A DNA stretch of 53,500 nt from Candidatus Levyibacteriota bacterium (GCA_016186645.1 JACPLF010000007.1:73151-126650), one strand, 5' to 3'; positions 39,046-48,682 are shown, counted from the first letter of the stretch. The notes: generated from the letters alone by a model not told the origin. Translations and numbers: made by a program.

Positions 39046-40967
39046 TAATTAACAACCTCACCTTCAACTGGTTCTTCCTTGTCTGATTTTTTGTCTTCAG
39101 GTTTTTCTTCAGCTTTCTGCTCATCATCTCCAGTTGTTTGTTGTGAGTTACCAGTTGTCTGTTGTCCAGCTGAGCTGGACTGTGACATTGCCTGTCCTAC
39201 TTTTTGCAAAGAGTCAGAAAGATCTTTTGTTTTTGCTTCCAAATCTTCCTTTGTTCCAGAATCCAAAATTGCTTTAAGATCTTTTATTTTTTCTTCAACT
39301 TCTTTTTTAAGATCTGGAGCAACTTTGTCTCCTGCATCTTTTAAGCTTTTCTCAGATGTAAAGATTAGGGAATCTGCCATGTTTCTTGACTCTATTTTTT
39401 CTTTCTTTTCAGAATCTTCCTTTGCATGTATTTCTGCTTCTTTTGTCATCCTTTCAATCTCATCTTTAGACAAACCTGTTGATCCTGTAATCTTAATGCC
39501 TTGCTCTTTCCCGCTTGCCTTGTCTTTGGCTTTAACATTTAGGATTCCGCTTGCATCAATATCAAAAGTAACCTCAACTTGCGGAACACCGCGGGGTGCA
39601 GGAGGAATCCCATCAAGAATAAACCGACCCAAACTTTTGTTGTCCATTGCCATTGGCCTTTCACCTTGAAGAACATTTATTTCAACTTGTGTTTGGTTAT
39701 CAGCAGCTGTAGAAAATACTTGAGATTTGGAACTTGGAATTGTTGTATTTTTAGATATCAAAGGAGTGGAAACTGCGCCTAATGTTTCAATTCCCAATGT
39801 AAGCGGAGTGACATCTAAAAGCAAAACGTCTTTGACTTCTCCGCCCAAAACTCCGCCCTGAACAGCAGCTCCAACTGCAACTACTTCGTCCGGATTAACT
39901 GATTTGTTAGGTTCTTTACCAAAGAATTTTGTAACAATTTCTATAATCTTTGGCATTCTGGTCATTCCTCCGACCAAAACTACCTCGTCAATATCAGATA
40001 CTTTTACTTTTGCATCTTTCAAAGCCTGTTCTACAGGCCCAAGCGTTTTCTGCACTAAAGAATCAACTATTTGCTCCATTTTTGCCCGAGTTAGGGACAT
40101 TGTTAAGTGCAAAGGACCGTTTTTGCCTTGAGTGATAAACGGCTGGTTAATTTCAGCTGAAGTTGAACTGGATAATTCGATTTTTGCTTTTTCTGCTGCT
40201 TCCCTAAGTCTTTGCAGAGCCTGAGAGTCTTTCCTCAAATCAACGTCCTGATCTTTTTGAAATTCTGTTGCAATATGGTCAATGATTAGTTGGTCGAAAT
40301 CGTCTCCTCCCAAATGCGTATCTCCATTTGTAGATTTAACTTCGTAAACTCCTTCTCCTAACTCCAGAACTGAAATATCAAAAGTTCCTCCGCCCAAATC
40401 ATAAATTGCAATTGTGTGGGCATTTTTCTTATCAAGTCCATAAGCCAATGCCGCAGCCGTTGGTTCATTTATAATTCTCAAAACTTCAAGTCCGGCAATT
40501 TCTCCAGCTTGTTTTGTTGCCTGTCTTTGGGAATCATCAAAATATGCGGGAACTGTAATGACTGCTTGTGTAACTTTTCCGCCCAAATAATTTTCTGCAT
40601 CAGCTTTTATTTTTTGCAGAATTTGAGCAGATATTTCCTGCGGAGTGAATGTTCGGCCTTCAACTTCAATAACTGCCATTCCATCGCGGCCTGATTTAAT
40701 AGCATATGGCAGCCATTTCATGTCAAACTGTACCGATTTATCGGTAAATTTGCGTCCCATTAATCTTTTTATGGAGAAAATAGTTTTCTTTGGCTTTAGA
40801 ACAATTTGGCGTTTTGCAACGTCTCCCACGACATGACTAATCGGATCAACAACCGATGGAATAACATTGCGTCCCTCTGCAGAATGAATTACTTTGGGAC
40901 TTCCTCCCTCCATTACTGCGACGCATGAATTTGTTGTACCTAAATCTATTCCAATTATCTTTCCCAT
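39045..40967 (-). CDS. dnaK: chaperone protein DnaK
   Basis: 640 aa; [56 protein letters not shown]. Confidence 0.99.
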   Translation of the reverse strand: MGKIIGIDLGTTNSCVAVMEGGSPKVIHSAEGRNVIPSVVDPISHVVGDVAKRQIVLKPKKTIFSIKRLMGRKFTDKSVQFDMKWLPYAIKSGRDGMAVIEVEGRTFTPQEISAQILQKIKADAENYLGGKVTQAVITVPAYFDDSQRQATKQAGEIAGLEVLRIINEPTAAALAYGLDKKNAHTIAIYDLGGGTFDISVLELGEGVYEVKSTNGDTHLGGDDFDQLIIDHIATEFQKDQDVDLRKDSQALQRLREAAEKAKIELSSSTSAEINQPFITQGKNGPLHLTMSLTRAKMEQIVDSLVQKTLGPVEQALKDAKVKVSDIDEVVLVGGMTRMPKIIEIVTKFFGKEPNKSVNPDEVVAVGAAVQGGVLGGEVKDVLLLDVTPLTLGIETLGAVSTPLISKNTTIPSSKSQVFSTAADNQTQVEINVLQGERPMAMDNKSLGRFILDGIPPAPRGVPQVEVTFDIDASGILNVKAKDKASGKEQGIKITGSTGLSKDEIERMTKEAEIHAKEDSEKKEKIESRNMADSLIFTSEKSLKDAGDKVAPDLKKEVEEKIKDLKAILDSGTKEDLEAKTKDLSDSLQKVGQAMSQSSSAGQQTTGNSQQTTGDDEQKAEEKPEDKKSDKEEPVEGEVVN

Positions 40968-40969
40968 AA

Positions 40970-41419
40970 TTATTTTCCTCCCCCGACTTTAACCTGAGCA
41001 GGTCTTAAAACTTTGTCGTATAACATATAGCCTGCTCGTGTTTCTTCAATCACTTTTCCATCTTCCCCTTCAACAGTTGCTATTCCCTCCATTAGATTTG
41101 GGTCAAAATCTGCACCCATTGTTTCAATTCCTACAACCCCTTCTTTTTTAAGTATATCTAAAAATTGCTGTATGCCAAGATCCGAACTTTGATCTTTCCT
41201 ATGTTTAGCAGTAAGCATTAGTGTATCTAAAACAGGTAAAATATTCAAGAGGAGTTGCTTGTTTGCTTTAAGTATCCATTCTCCTCTTTCCTGGCCTACT
41301 CTATTTTCTAAATTCCTATAATCTGCCAACGTGCGCTTGACCTGATTCTCCAATTCCTCTATTTTTTCTTTTAAAAGTACTCTTTCATCTTTTTTGACTT
41401 TTTTATCGTTCTTATCCAT
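40970..41419 (-). CDS. grpE: nucleotide exchange factor GrpE
   Basis: 149 aa; coiled coil, [52 protein letters not shown]. Confidence 0.93.
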   Translation of the reverse strand: MDKNDKKVKKDERVLLKEKIEELENQVKRTLADYRNLENRVGQERGEWILKANKQLLLNILPVLDTLMLTAKHRKDQSSDLGIQQFLDILKKEGVVGIETMGADFDPNLMEGIATVEGEDGKVIEETRAGYMLYDKVLRPAQVKVGGGK

Positions 41420-41420
41420 A

Positions 41421-41455
41421 TTATCTAGCTTCTATCATCTATTTTCTATCTTCCG
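41421..41455. repeat. 7-bp-periodic array
   Basis: ttatcta gcttcta tcatcta ttttcta tcttccg. Confidence 0.75.
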
Positions 41456-41462
41456 CGCCTAA

Positions 41463-42191
41463 TTACCATCCTTTTGCTATTTCTTCAATCAGGTCTCCAA
41501 AGTATCTGACTGTTGGAACAATCTGCGTATAATTAAGTCTTGATGGCCCCAAAACCCCAACTTCACCAGTTAATTGCATTGGAGTTTTGTAATGAGTGAA
41601 AACAAATCCATAAGGACCTTGCATATTTGGGCCTAATTCATCACCCAAAAGTACTTGAACATCTTCCGAAACTAAACTAGCAAAAAACTTACGGCAATCT
41701 TCAAATTCATCCATAGTTGAAAGCAAATTTTTCATAACATCAATGTCAAAAAATTCCGGCATGTCCAAAATATTTGCATATCCCGCACAATAAATATCTC
41801 CATCTGCAGTTGTAGCAATAGCGAGGGCTTTGGTTTTATTAGCCAAAGATTTTGTCAATGCTCTCAAAAACTTATCCTCTTTTTCTCGGTAATCCCAGAG
41901 ACTTTCTTTCACTGCTGTTTCTTCTGTAACTGAAAGATCTTTTTCCTTCATGAGCTGTTTTACATAAAATTTCATTCCAGAGGGAGTTGGCATGCGGCCC
42001 GCAGATGTATGGATTTTTTTAAGATACCCAAGTTTCGTGAGAGCTACCATTTCATTTCGGATAGTTGCAGGAGAAGCACTTAGGCTGTATTTTTTCTCCA
42101 AAGTTTCAGAGCCAACAGGCTCAGCTGTTTCAATATATTCTTCAATTAAAGCTTTCAAAATTTCAACTTGTCTTTGAGTTAAATCATGCAT
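41463..42191 (-). CDS. hrcA: heat-inducible transcription repressor HrcA
   Basis: LTQRQVEILKALIEEYIETAEPVGSETLEKKYSLSASPATIRNEMVALTKLGYLKKIHTSAGRMPT. Start at MHDLTQ (42191) preferred; ORF-track extension to 42281 overlaps the promoter. Confidence 0.93.
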   Translation of the reverse strand: MHDLTQRQVEILKALIEEYIETAEPVGSETLEKKYSLSASPATIRNEMVALTKLGYLKKIHTSAGRMPTPSGMKFYVKQLMKEKDLSVTEETAVKESLWDYREKEDKFLRALTKSLANKTKALAIATTADGDIYCAGYANILDMPEFFDIDVMKNLLSTMDEFEDCRKFFASLVSEDVQVLLGDELGPNMQGPYGFVFTHYKTPMQLTGEVGVLGPSRLNYTQIVPTVRYFGDLIEEIAKGW

Positions 42192-42274
42192 AGATTTTTT
42201 AAGACTTGCCACGTATATTCGCCCTTGCGACGCGAGGACGTAGACCTCGGGAGCAAGTAAGAGATTTATCGTGG

Positions 42275-42302
42275 TTAGCACTTAATATATCACGACTGCT
42301 AA
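42275..42302. promoter_or_regulatory. CIRCE-like operator for hrcA
   Basis: TTAGCACTT - 10 nt - GACTGCTAA versus consensus TTAGCACTC-N9-GAGTGCTAA. Confidence 0.75.
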
Positions 42303-42312
42303 AAGATGTCAA
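42284..42312 (-). promoter_or_regulatory. sigma70-type promoter of the hrcA operon
   Basis: Minus strand TTGACA (42307-42312) - 17 nt - TATATT (42284-42289), overlapping the CIRCE-like element. Confidence 0.75.
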
Positions 42313-42416
42313 GGGGTAACTGATTGCTGAAGTTACCCCGCAGATCCCGTCGAAGCCGCTCCGTGAGCCGTGTATGAATAATACTGAAAAGGCGAACGGT
42401 AAGGCTATACGGGATC
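42313..42416. other. GC-rich structured intergenic element of unknown type
   Basis: 9-bp stem ggggtaact/agttacccc (42313-42339) and 8-bp outer stem gatcccgt/acgggatc (42343-42350/42409-42416). Confidence 0.6.
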
Positions 42417-42443
42417 AAGAGGTAATTGTGCTAAACTTGAAAT

Positions 42444-42779
42444 ATGAACCGAAGAAAACGGCCATTTTGGCTCTTGGTCATTAGCCTTTTGTCTTTAGCC
42501 GGACTTTTATATCTAATTTTTTTTCTCTCTCCGTCTCACGAATTACAAATTACAAATTACCAATTACCAATTACCATCCCATTCTTTTTTATTCTCTTTT
42601 TCTTTCTTTTTTCTCTTATTTCTTATTTTCTGCGAAATGCTCGGCGGGCAGCGCTGATTGGGCTATTAATAATAACTTATTTTATCTTCCGCATACTACA
42701 TTTAAGCAGTCCTTATTTTCTTTTTCTTCTCATCGCTCTTTTCATAAGCCTCGAACTATTCTTCAAAAAACGCGCTTAG
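42444..42779 (+). CDS. small multi-TM hypothetical protein
   Basis: 111 aa hydrophobic ORF; includes HELQITNYQLPIT encoded by a 7-bp repeat (42541-42575). Confidence 0.5.
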   Translation: MNRRKRPFWLLVISLLSLAGLLYLIFFLSPSHELQITNYQLPITIPFFFILFFFLFSLISYFLRNARRAALIGLLIITYFIFRILHLSSPYFLFLLIALFISLELFFKKRA

Positions 42780-43052
42780 CCTTCCCACCTTCCATGTGGG
42801 AACCGTAGGTGGGAACTAGGTAAGAACTCAAGCCAATGCAAAACTTTTTTGAAACAAAACTACTTAAAACCATTTAAAACCATTTAGCGCAAACCTGAGC
42901 AAAAGATCACATTTAGACCCTCACAATTTGAGCAATTGCTAAATTTGTGATGATTTAGAACTTCACTTGAGCCTATCTATATGTTTATAAAACATTGAAG
43001 CTAACCTTTCCGCAAACTTGTTCGAATTCACGCTCTCTGATAGAATCAAAAC

Positions 43053-44489
43053 GTGAGCAAATTTTATATTACTACAGCCATTGATTACGTTAACGATACA
43101 ATTCATCTGGGCCATGCTTTTCAAAAAATAGCAACAGATGTTTTGGCCCGTTATTATCGAATAAGTCTTGGCAAAGATAATGTTTTTTTCTTAACAGGAA
43201 CTGATGAGTACGGACAAAAAGCGGAAAAAGCTGCTAAGCAACAAAATATTGCGACAAATGAATTTGTCAAAAAGATTTCAGATTCTGATCAAAAAGAGCA
43301 AGACTCTCTTAATATTTCTTACGATAGATTTATTAGAACAACAGACTCTGATCACGCAGAAGTTGTAAAAGAAATCTGGAACAAAGTAGAGAAAAATGGA
43401 GATGTATATTCCGGAGAATATGAGGGGTCATATTGTGAAGGATGCGAAGCTTATTACACAAAGGAGGATTTGATCAACAAAAAATGCCCTATTCATCCAA
43501 CCTTAACAATAAAAATAATTAAAGAAAAAAATTATTTTTTTAAATGGTCTAAATATAAAGATTTTTTAATTAATTATATTAGAAATAACCAAGATTTTAT
43601 TTTTCCAACACACCGAGCAAAAGAAATGCTCGAGTTTGCCAAGAATATTAAAGATATTCCGATTTCCCGAAGCAATTTCACCTGGGGAATTCCTGTTCCT
43701 AATGACCCAAAACAGGTTATTTATGTTTGGTTTGATGCTTTGGTTAATTATTTGACCGGTGTCGGATTTTTGAAAGATAAGAAATTATTTAACAAATTCT
43801 GGCCGGCAGATGTACATATTTTGGGTAAAGATAATCTTCGCTGGCACGCGCTTCTCTGGCCTGCAATGCTTAAGTCGGCAAATATTGAACTCCCAAAAAC
43901 AATTCTGGTTAATGGATTTCTAAATATAAACGGGCAAAAAATAAGTAAATCAGTTGGCAATGTTATTCGCCCAAGTGAATGGGTCAAAAAATACGGGGCA
44001 GACGCTGTTAGATATTATCTTTTGAGATACACAAACATAACTGAAGACAGCGATATATCTGAAGAAAAATTATTGCAAGCATATAATGCCGATTTAGCAA
44101 ACGGTCTGGGAAATCTCGTCTCCCGTGTTGCAAAACTTTGTGAAAATAGTAATTACGTGCAGATGGGATCTGAGGAAAGAACTTCGTCGCATCTCATAGA
44201 CATAGAGGAATATTCGAGTGCCTTTGCATCATTTAAATTTAATGACGCACTGTCTTTTATCTGGGGAAATATTACTGAATTGGATAAATTAATAAACGAA
44301 GAAAAACCTTGGGAACTTGCCAAACAGAATTCTCCAAAACTTAGGACTATTTTGGCTCATGCTGTTGATCAAATTCAAGAAATAGCAGTTCTACTTGAGC
44401 CTTTTCTTCCCAAAACAGCAGAGAAAATTGAAGAACAATTCCGCGGACCAAAAATCACCTCCCAAAAACCTCTTTTCCCACGAATATAA
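43053..44489 (+). CDS. metG: methionine--tRNA ligase
   Basis: 478 aa; FYITTAIDYVNDTIHLGHAFQKIATDVLARY, CEGCEAYYTKEDLINKKCPIH, GQKISKSVGNVI (KMSKS variant). Confidence 0.96.
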   Translation: MSKFYITTAIDYVNDTIHLGHAFQKIATDVLARYYRISLGKDNVFFLTGTDEYGQKAEKAAKQQNIATNEFVKKISDSDQKEQDSLNISYDRFIRTTDSDHAEVVKEIWNKVEKNGDVYSGEYEGSYCEGCEAYYTKEDLINKKCPIHPTLTIKIIKEKNYFFKWSKYKDFLINYIRNNQDFIFPTHRAKEMLEFAKNIKDIPISRSNFTWGIPVPNDPKQVIYVWFDALVNYLTGVGFLKDKKLFNKFWPADVHILGKDNLRWHALLWPAMLKSANIELPKTILVNGFLNINGQKISKSVGNVIRPSEWVKKYGADAVRYYLLRYTNITEDSDISEEKLLQAYNADLANGLGNLVSRVAKLCENSNYVQMGSEERTSSHLIDIEEYSSAFASFKFNDALSFIWGNITELDKLINEEKPWELAKQNSPKLRTILAHAVDQIQEIAVLLEPFLPKTAEKIEEQFRGPKITSQKPLFPRI

Positions 44490-44505
44490 AATCAGTATTG
44501 ATGTT

Positions 44506-44550
44506 TATTGGTAGTATTTGTAGTATTGGTATTATTGGTAGTATTTCTGT
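44506..44550. repeat. 9-bp-periodic array before tatD
   Basis: tattggtag tatttgtag tattggtat tattggtag tatttctgt. Confidence 0.8.
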
Positions 44551-45426
44551 ATGATTGATGTGCATTGTCATTTGAATTTTCATGCTTTTGAAAAAGATTA
44601 TGATGAAGTTATTAAAAGTGCGTTGGAAGCTGGGGTTACGAAAATTATCAATGTTGGAACCAAAATTGATTCAAGCGAAAAAGCTATAGAGCTTGCAAAA
44701 AAATACGATAATTTGTATGCAATCGTAGGAGTTCATCCGCATCATGCAGATAAAATCCAAAACGAGAACGTCATTCTGGGGACTCAGAGCGAAGCGTGGA
44801 GGACTCCAGAATCTGATTCTGGACAAGCCAGAATGACAGCTACCAATTGGCTCAAACAATTAGAACAGGTAGCTAAAAAACCCAAAGTTGTGGCGATTGG
44901 TGAAATAGGAATGGATTATTTCTCCTACAGATCTAATGATATTGTTGATCCCAGACTCCAAAAAGACGTCTTTATTAAACAAATCGAGCTCGCACATAAA
45001 TTAAAACTTCCGCTTCAAATTCACAACCGTCAGGCTGGAAAAGATATAATTGATATACTCTTAAATCATAAATCTCATCTCTTAAATCCCCCCGGCATGT
45101 TCCACTGCTTCGCAGGATCTATTGATATATTGAAATCTGCTTTGCAGATGGGATTTTATGTAGGATTCGATGGGAATATAACCTATAATGGTTTGGCTCC
45201 GGGAGAAGATACAGACCTAAAAACGCTTGCAAAATACACACCTATAGATAGAATTCTTGTTGAGACAGATAGTCCTTTTTTGACCCCAGAACCCATGCGG
45301 GGTAGCAGAAACGTACCTTCATATGTTATAATTACGGGCAAGTTTATAGCAAGCCTAAAGGGGCTGACTTTTGCGGATTTTGAGGCTAAAACAACAGCAA
45401 ACGCAGTTAAGCTTTTTTCCCTATGA
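44551..45426 (+). CDS. tatD: TatD-family hydrolase
   Basis: 291 aa; MIDVHCHLNFHAFEKDYDEVIKSALEAGV, VAIGEIGMDYFSY, HCFAGSIDILKSAL, RILVETDSPFLTPEPMRG. Confidence 0.93.
   Translation: MIDVHCHLNFHAFEKDYDEVIKSALEAGVTKIINVGTKIDSSEKAIELAKKYDNLYAIVGVHPHHADKIQNENVILGTQSEAWRTPESDSGQARMTATNWLKQLEQVAKKPKVVAIGEIGMDYFSYRSNDIVDPRLQKDVFIKQIELAHKLKLPLQIHNRQAGKDIIDILLNHKSHLLNPPGMFHCFAGSIDILKSALQMGFYVGFDGNITYNGLAPGEDTDLKTLAKYTPIDRILVETDSPFLTPEPMRGSRNVPSYVIITGKFIASLKGLTFADFEAKTTANAVKLFSL
44770..44837. repeat. 68-bp terminal-inverted-repeat element inside tatD
   Basis: Ends gtcattctgg / ccagaatgac are a perfect 10-bp inverted repeat; encodes an insert around ILGTQSEAWRTPESDSGQARMT. Confidence 0.8.
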
Positions 45427-46916
45427 CAGCTTTTTTTCAAAAAATATTTAAACGTTATCCAATAAAAACCAGACGCGGCCTAGAATTTCTTCCAGGCATG
45501 GTATCTTGGACATTAATTCTTTTCCCTATATGGGGTTCAATTTTGATACCCTATATTGTTGCGTATTTTATCCTATTTTTTGACGTTTATTGGTTTTATA
45601 AATCGTTCTCTCTTGCTATAAATGCGTATAGGGCTTCACAGAAGATCAAAAAAGCAGAACAGGAGAATTGGCTGAAAAAATTAGAAAAGTTAAAAGATTA
45701 CAAAAAAGTCAAACATGTCTTAATAATCCCCAACTACAAAGAAAATCTAAGTAAGTTAAGGCGAACCATTCAATCTATTGCCTCCCAGACTCTACCTATA
45801 AAGCAAATTTTCATTGTCTTGGGAATGGAAAAAAGAGAAACAGATGGGATGGAAAAAGCAAAAACTCTTATAAAAGAGTTCAAAAACAAATTTGGAGATA
45901 TTTTTGCGACTTATCATCCCGATATTGATGGTGAGGTCAAAGGAAAGTCATCCAATGAATCCTATGCTTCAAAAAAAGCTTACCGTAAACTTATACAGAC
46001 GGAGATCATAGATATCAATTTTGCAACTGTTTCGTCTGTTGATGCAGATTCTGTTTTTGACAAACAATATTTTTCCTATCTATCCTACAAATTCTTAACT
46101 GACAACTTAAGATACAATAAATTCTGGCAGTCAGCGAATGTAAATCATAATAATTTCTGGACTGTTCCGGCCCCAATTAGAATAATCGCATTTTTTGGAA
46201 GTCTTTGGAGAACAGCTCTCCTTGTTCAAAAAGATCGCCTGATTTCTAATTCAACATATTCCCTATCCTTTTCTCTTCTTAAAAAAATCGGATTTTGGGA
46301 TACAGATGTTATCCCTGAAGATTACAGAATATTCTTTAAAGCTTTCTACCGCCTTCAAGGCAGAGTCTGGATAGATCCGATATTTTTGAAAACTTCTATG
46401 GACGCTCCTCTTTCTACAAGTTATGTAAAAAGTCTTAAAAATAAATATCAGCAGGAAAGACGCTGGTCTTGGGGCGCTTCTGATGATCATTTGTATATAA
46501 AGTGGTGGCTTACAGTTCCAAATGTTCCATTCTTAAGAAAAACAATTATGCTGTATAACGTCCTTTTGGATCATTTCTTGTGGCCAGTTAACTGGTTCGT
46601 AATAACTATTGCAGCAAATATTATTCCATTCACTAATCCTGCATTTCAAAGGACAACGCTTGGATATAGCTTGCCAAACCTAGCTGGATTGATATTAACA
46701 TCATGCCTAGCAGCTCTTCTTGCAATGGTAATAATTGATTTTAGAAATAGGCCAAAAAATCCCTCTGTTTCCAAATTTAGAGAACTTCTTTTCCCAATGC
46801 AGCTTATTCTAATTCCAGTTGTTGGATTCTTTCTCTCAACTCTGCCTGCCTTAATTTCCCATACTCAATTAATAAGAGGGAGAAGGCTTGAGTATAAGGT
46901 CACCGAAAAGTTATGA
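45423..46916 (+). CDS. membrane glycosyltransferase (GT2-like)
   Basis: 497 aa; HVLIIPNYKENLSKLRRTIQSIASQ, VSSVDADSVFD, DTDVIPEDYRIF, QERRWSWGASD. Confidence 0.82.
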   Translation: MTAFFQKIFKRYPIKTRRGLEFLPGMVSWTLILFPIWGSILIPYIVAYFILFFDVYWFYKSFSLAINAYRASQKIKKAEQENWLKKLEKLKDYKKVKHVLIIPNYKENLSKLRRTIQSIASQTLPIKQIFIVLGMEKRETDGMEKAKTLIKEFKNKFGDIFATYHPDIDGEVKGKSSNESYASKKAYRKLIQTEIIDINFATVSSVDADSVFDKQYFSYLSYKFLTDNLRYNKFWQSANVNHNNFWTVPAPIRIIAFFGSLWRTALLVQKDRLISNSTYSLSFSLLKKIGFWDTDVIPEDYRIFFKAFYRLQGRVWIDPIFLKTSMDAPLSTSYVKSLKNKYQQERRWSWGASDDHLYIKWWLTVPNVPFLRKTIMLYNVLLDHFLWPVNWFVITIAANIIPFTNPAFQRTTLGYSLPNLAGLILTSCLAALLAMVIIDFRNRPKNPSVSKFRELLFPMQLILIPVVGFFLSTLPALISHTQLIRGRRLEYKVTEKL

Positions 46917-48343
46917 AGGTACTAAAAAGACTTGAGAGAAGCCGGGCATTTTGGTTTGTCATATTAACCTCATGTCTATTTTTCTTATTAAGACTCCCCT
47001 CACTTTTTGAACCAATTTGGTACGGAGATGAAGGAATATATCAGGTAATCGGAAACTCTCTTAATAATGGTAGACTATTATATTCAGAAATATTTGACAA
47101 CAAGCCTCCTCTTTTATATTGGCTATATGCAATTCTGAATTCTGATCAATTTACAGTTAGACTTGCATCTTTGATTTTTGGCTTGCTCTCGGTAATATTT
47201 TTCTTCTTCTTATCTAAAAAGCTTTTCGCAAACAAAAATAGAATACACTTTATGACAACTTTTATCTTCGCGATTTTATTCGGGCTGCCTATTCTTGAAG
47301 GAAATATTGCTAATGCAGAAAATTTTATGTTGCTGCCTATTCTAATTGCAGCTTTTCTTGTTGTAAGTCAAAAAAAATATTTTCTAGCAGGACTACTCTT
47401 GGGAATAGCTTTTCTTTTTAAGATTGTTGCTATTTTCGATATGAGTGCATTTCTAATCTTCTATTTTATTGTAAATTTTGGTTCTTTAAAAAAAACTATT
47501 AAGTTTCCTTCCATAATTGCAGGATTTTTTCTACCTACAATTGCAGTCTCTATCTACTTTTTGCTGAATAATACATTTATTGATTTTGTAAAAGCGGCTT
47601 TTCTTGCAAATATTTCTTATGTGAGTTACGGAAATAAAATTGGCGGAATTCCGATTCTTCTTTTCATAAAACTTGCAGTATTGGGACTTTTTACTTTATA
47701 TCTTTTTGTAAAGAGAAAAGCTTTTACCAACACCTTTCTTTTTATACTTTTGTGGTTTGCTTTTTCCAGCTTCAATGCATTGTTTTCTCAAAGACCATAT
47801 ACTCATTATCTTTTGGTTTTAATTCCTAGCTTGTCCCTAATGATAGGTTTAATTTTGTTTGATAAAAAATATCAAAAAACAATTGCTATAGTTTTTATTA
47901 TTGCTTTATTGACAATACTTAAAACTTTTGGGATACCCAATTTTAGTAAAAGTATTAGCTATTATCAAAACTTTATCTCCTATGTGAATGGTGAAAAAAC
48001 TATGGTTTCCTATCAGGGATTTTTTGATAGAAATACTCCATTTGACTATGAAGTTGCGCGCTTTATTAAACCTAAGTTAAATAGAAACGAAACTATCTTT
48101 GTTTGGGGCAATAATGCTCAAATTTATGAGTTAGTTGGTGTCATTGCTCCTACAAAATATGTTGTTGCTTATCATATATCCAATTACAAAGATGGTGCCA
48201 CAAATACAAAAAATGCAATTGAAAAAACAAAACCAAAATTTATTGTTGTGATGACAAATAGTAATCCAATTCCATTTCCGTTGATTGGTTATTCAAAAAA
48301 AATAAATATTAATAAGGCTGCTGTCTATGAAAGAATTTTTTAA
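46913..48343 (+). CDS. GT39/ArnT-like membrane glycosyltransferase
   Basis: 476 aa multi-TM; YGDEGIYQVIGNSLNNGRLLYSEIFDNKPPLLYWLYA. Confidence 0.8.
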   Translation: MKVLKRLERSRAFWFVILTSCLFFLLRLPSLFEPIWYGDEGIYQVIGNSLNNGRLLYSEIFDNKPPLLYWLYAILNSDQFTVRLASLIFGLLSVIFFFFLSKKLFANKNRIHFMTTFIFAILFGLPILEGNIANAENFMLLPILIAAFLVVSQKKYFLAGLLLGIAFLFKIVAIFDMSAFLIFYFIVNFGSLKKTIKFPSIIAGFFLPTIAVSIYFLLNNTFIDFVKAAFLANISYVSYGNKIGGIPILLFIKLAVLGLFTLYLFVKRKAFTNTFLFILLWFAFSSFNALFSQRPYTHYLLVLIPSLSLMIGLILFDKKYQKTIAIVFIIALLTILKTFGIPNFSKSISYYQNFISYVNGEKTMVSYQGFFDRNTPFDYEVARFIKPKLNRNETIFVWGNNAQIYELVGVIAPTKYVVAYHISNYKDGATNTKNAIEKTKPKFIVVMTNSNPIPFPLIGYSKKININKAAVYERIF

Positions 48344-48680
48344 AGATATCTCTCACGACAAAACTATTGTCCCAGCATTTTTCATAAATGGATTTTTTAT
48401 AATTGTCTCTATTATTTTTATCTTGTTCTCTTATTCGAAACTCCCTCCATTTATTCCGATTTTTAATCAGCTTCCTTGGGGAGAGCAAAGACTTGGATCG
48501 ACTCTTAGCATATTTATTCCGGTTTTAGCGGTACTTTTGATTCTTATTATAAATATATTTACTAGCGCCTTAATTTATAAAAAGACACCTCTTGTTGCTC
48601 GTATGCTTGCAGCTGTCAGTCTTCTTTCCTCAGTTCTAACTTGTCTTTTTATTATAAAAACCGTCACATTAATGGTCTGA
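48327..48680 (+). CDS. small multi-TM hypothetical protein
   Basis: 117 aa ORF in the glycan gene block, overlapping the upstream gene. Confidence 0.6.
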   Translation: MKEFFKDISHDKTIVPAFFINGFFIIVSIIFILFSYSKLPPFIPIFNQLPWGEQRLGSTLSIFIPVLAVLLILIINIFTSALIYKKTPLVARMLAAVSLLSSVLTCLFIIKTVTLMV

Positions 48681-48682
48681 AA

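Noticed and set aside
39079-39669. 196-aa plus-strand ORF antisense to dnaK
   Set aside because: Shadow ORF opposite the DnaK C-terminal coding sequence; Ser/Phe-rich composition typical of antisense reading.
42192-42281. N-terminal extension of HrcA (MLTTINLLLAPEVYVLASQGRIYVASLKKS)
   Set aside because: Upstream start overlaps the CIRCE/-10 region; HrcA homology begins at MHDLTQRQ.
42313-42375. Minus-strand resemblance to a tmRNA 5' end (GGCTTCGACGGGATCTGCGGGG)
   Set aside because: No room for ~350 nt before hrcA, no tag reading frame and no 3' acceptor-like pairing sequence found.
42355-42416. Resemblance of GAGCCGTGTATG... to a group II intron domain V
   Set aside because: The downstream strand does not complete the canonical DV hairpin, and no reverse transcriptase is nearby.
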